Assembly (NCBI GenBank): GCA_022453515.1
Contig: JAJNNY010000130.1
Span: forward strand, 1-30,591
DNA: 30,591 nt
Source: Astrocystis sublimbata
Taxonomy: Eukaryota > Ascomycota > Sordariomycetes > Xylariales > Xylariaceae
Reading direction: 5' to 3'
The position numbers were made by a program, and so were the translations under genes. Every line of letters begins with the position of its first letter. The stretch's first letter is position 1. Positions 28,725 through 30,591 of the stretch are shown in pieces. The notes below the pieces were generated by a model, which was not told the DNA's origin, made no database searches, and was given only the letters and a program-made list of their open reading frames with translations.

Positions 28725-30591
28725 ATGAGTACTCCCAAGCGAAATCGCACTACAAGCGCGGGGGAAGGCCATGCGACAGGCGCTAAAGTGGTCAAGACTT
28801 CCCACGAGTCCGATAGTGCCACTGCTGGGAAACTACCACACGCCCATGAAGTCCAGGTCACCGTCAAAATCTGTTCTGACAATGATGGTCGGGAAATCGA
28901 CAATATCCCTAGATTCCTTGAGGCGTCACATGACGCGTTTGGGGGGCAGAGCTGGTCCAAGCAGATCAATGGCTTCGCGGACGTGGGCCAAAGTCGCGTT
29001 GCTAACTGTGTTGCCAAGTTTCTCAGACGCGATTCTATAAGAAGTGTCTTCTGGAATGAGATGGAAGAGCTTAGCGAAGAATCTTCCTTGCTCGCATTCG
29101 AGCTCTTCGACAGGTACGGTCGCTTGAACCGTGAGTACGCCGAGCATGAGGTTAGAAAAGGGTCTGGTGTCTGGGGCCAAGAGCTTGATCATGGCGATAT
29201 TCTCATGATTGAAAAGATTCAAGTTGACCCTCTTTGGCGTCGCCAGGGCGTGGGAGCCAAGGTTGTTGGCGCAGTATTAGACAAGGCGCGACGCGAGTCA
29301 AGAAGGGGCTTCGCCTTCGTCAAACCTGTGCATCTCACACAAGGGACGGTCGGCGACGACGAGAAGCCAGCTTCGGACACTATTGGCGAACAAGCCGAGA
29401 ACCTCAAGCACTTCTTTCGGTCGTTGGGTTTCAGAAGAGTAGGGACTTCAGCGTGGCTGGCCTTTACTCATGACGAGTTTCATCCTGCACGGCAATTGGA
29501 TAAAGCACAGGACTGGGATGCCCCAGTACAGATGAAAGGGGAGCAAACGACCCCTGAACCAATACGTGCGATTCTGAGCTCCTTATCCGACCCTTCCATC
29601 TCCGGCGCAGAATGCGTCTCTAAGATAGAGGAGGGATTTGCCGTGGAAGAAAACGCGCCATTGCAGGCGTATGCCGACGAAATCGGCAACACGATCCTCC
29701 ACGTGGCCGCCCTAGGCAGGAAAGCAGAACCGATCTCATACATCATGTCCAAAGTTCCCCAGCTAGCAGAAAAGCGTAACTCCGACGGCCACCTTGGAAG
29801 CACTGCAGAACAGCCTGGACCAACAGAGAACATGGCAATTCGCAGGAGAGGAAAGAGTAGTCGTCGCTGTGATATCAGATAGCTTTGAAGGCTTCTGCCA
29901 ATCCGACATTGAGTGTCTCGCCGCTCTCACCGGCACAGAAATATTTGATCTCGCCCAGCTCTCAGACGAAGATATATGGGAAGTCTCGTCGGCGACAGAT
30001 CAAATGGCTAGTAGAATCCGCGACGGCATTCCGATCCGCAACACACTGCGACTAAAATACGGCTGCACCTGCGGGCAGTGCATTGGTGGCTTCATAAGTC
30101 CCAAGATGCGATTTGCATTACTAACCCAGGCCGAGGTGCAGCATGACATGTTGAACGAAACCCCGGGCGCTCATTGCAGCCGTGCGGAATGGGCCGAGCT
30201 CAACGATGATGTCTTGCGTCATGTCCCCAGGGCCGTTCAGCAGAAACTCGAAACCAACAAATCCATGAGACAGGGCTTCATCAACATGTGTCAGCACATC
30301 GCTCGCTGTCTCGAGACGAAACGGCTACCTAATGAAGCGACGATTCTTGACTTCTGCCGAGACGAGGTAAGCGAGTGGCCGCCGGTCACGAGCACCTACC
30401 TCGAACGAGGCGGTACCGTGGCGGCTGTGGCCATGATACTTTTCGATAGGGCTATGACCCAGGATGAATGGGCTGGTGATGGATCGATAATGGATGCCTT
30501 TGAAGATGATTTGAATCAGCTCCCCGCCTGCCGGAATGACCACGAGTTTGATTTTGTCAGGGCCATGTGCGGATACGAGGAGATCTTTACC
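28725..30591 (+). pseudogene. GNAT acetyltransferase-ankyrin protein, frameshifted, 3' truncated
   Basis: From ATG 28725 the first frame runs 356 codons to GGC CAC (29792). It holds a Lys/Ser-rich N-terminus, a GNAT-like fold with the acetyl-CoA motif A at about 165-182 (IQVDPLWRRQGVGAKVVG), and an ankyrin repeat (GNTILHVAALGRKAEP, about 321-336). Sequence then continues sensibly only one base over: from 29794 the frame reads LEALQNSLDQQRTWQF, VVVAVISDSFEGFCQSD, then KYGCTCGQCIGGF and stays open to the window end. Fungal relatives have a full ankyrin motif, GHTPLEAL, where this has GGC CAC C TTG GAA, which fits a 5-nt loss. No intron signals bridge the point. If unrepaired, the product ends at TAG 29880-29882 with 385 residues, lacking the C-terminal Cys domain. 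GNAT enzymes transfer acetyl from CoA to amines; the target is unknown. It could also be a sequence error. Confidence 0.65.

Noticed and set aside
1..30591. CRISPR arrays, prophage, or bacterial operons
   Set aside because: The DNA is eukaryotic with spliceosomal introns; no regularly spaced repeats exist.

Overview
The window is nuclear DNA of a filamentous ascomycete (Pezizomycotina-type). Evidence: short introns (about 47-150 nt, one of 430 nt) with GTRNGY donors and CTAAC/CTGAC branch sites, a Zn2Cys6 regulator, a four-exon ribosomal protein L20 gene, a CSN12-type PCI gene, a nuclear tRNA-Pro with an intron after position 37, and several families known mainly from filamentous fungi. Nothing looks bacterial, viral or organellar. 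I cannot name the species.

Layout. 1-1048: 3' end of a gene for an Arg/Glu-rich low-complexity protein (+). 2294-4056: three-exon zinc-finger gene (+) with an in-frame TAG in exon 1. 4548-5327: single-exon APH-type kinase (-). 6750-9962: three-exon Zn2Cys6 transcription factor (+). 10544-11675: rpl20 (-), divergent from 12401-14176, six-exon csn12 (+). 14872-14959: tRNA-Pro(UGG) (-) with a pol III terminator. 16540-17790: BTB/POZ gene (-), four exons in my model. 20593-21129: small Cys-rich gene (-) with an in-frame TAG. 23059-24656: two-exon alcohol-acetyltransferase-like gene (+). 24790-25520: three tRNA-like sequences. 27145-27378: second small Cys-rich gene (+). 28725 to the end: GNAT-ankyrin gene (+) with a frameshift at about 29793, running off the window.

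The middle (about 6.7-17.8 kb) is housekeeping or regulatory, and its models close cleanly: every splice junction keeps frame and each total length is a multiple of three. The flanks are accessory in character, with long gene-poor stretches, lineage-specific families, repeats, palindromes and three genes whose frames are broken by one stop or one shift. I see no obvious operon-like or biosynthetic cluster. The acetyltransferase-like gene has no synthase or transporter beside it within the window.

The points most worth a second look are the three broken accessory genes, the tRNA-like sequences downstream of the acyltransferase (possibly a SINE family), a GTAAGT donor overlapping an apparent stop codon in the BTB gene, and the 4-nt first coding exon of rpl20. 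All homology statements are from recognition of motifs and family architecture, not from a search.
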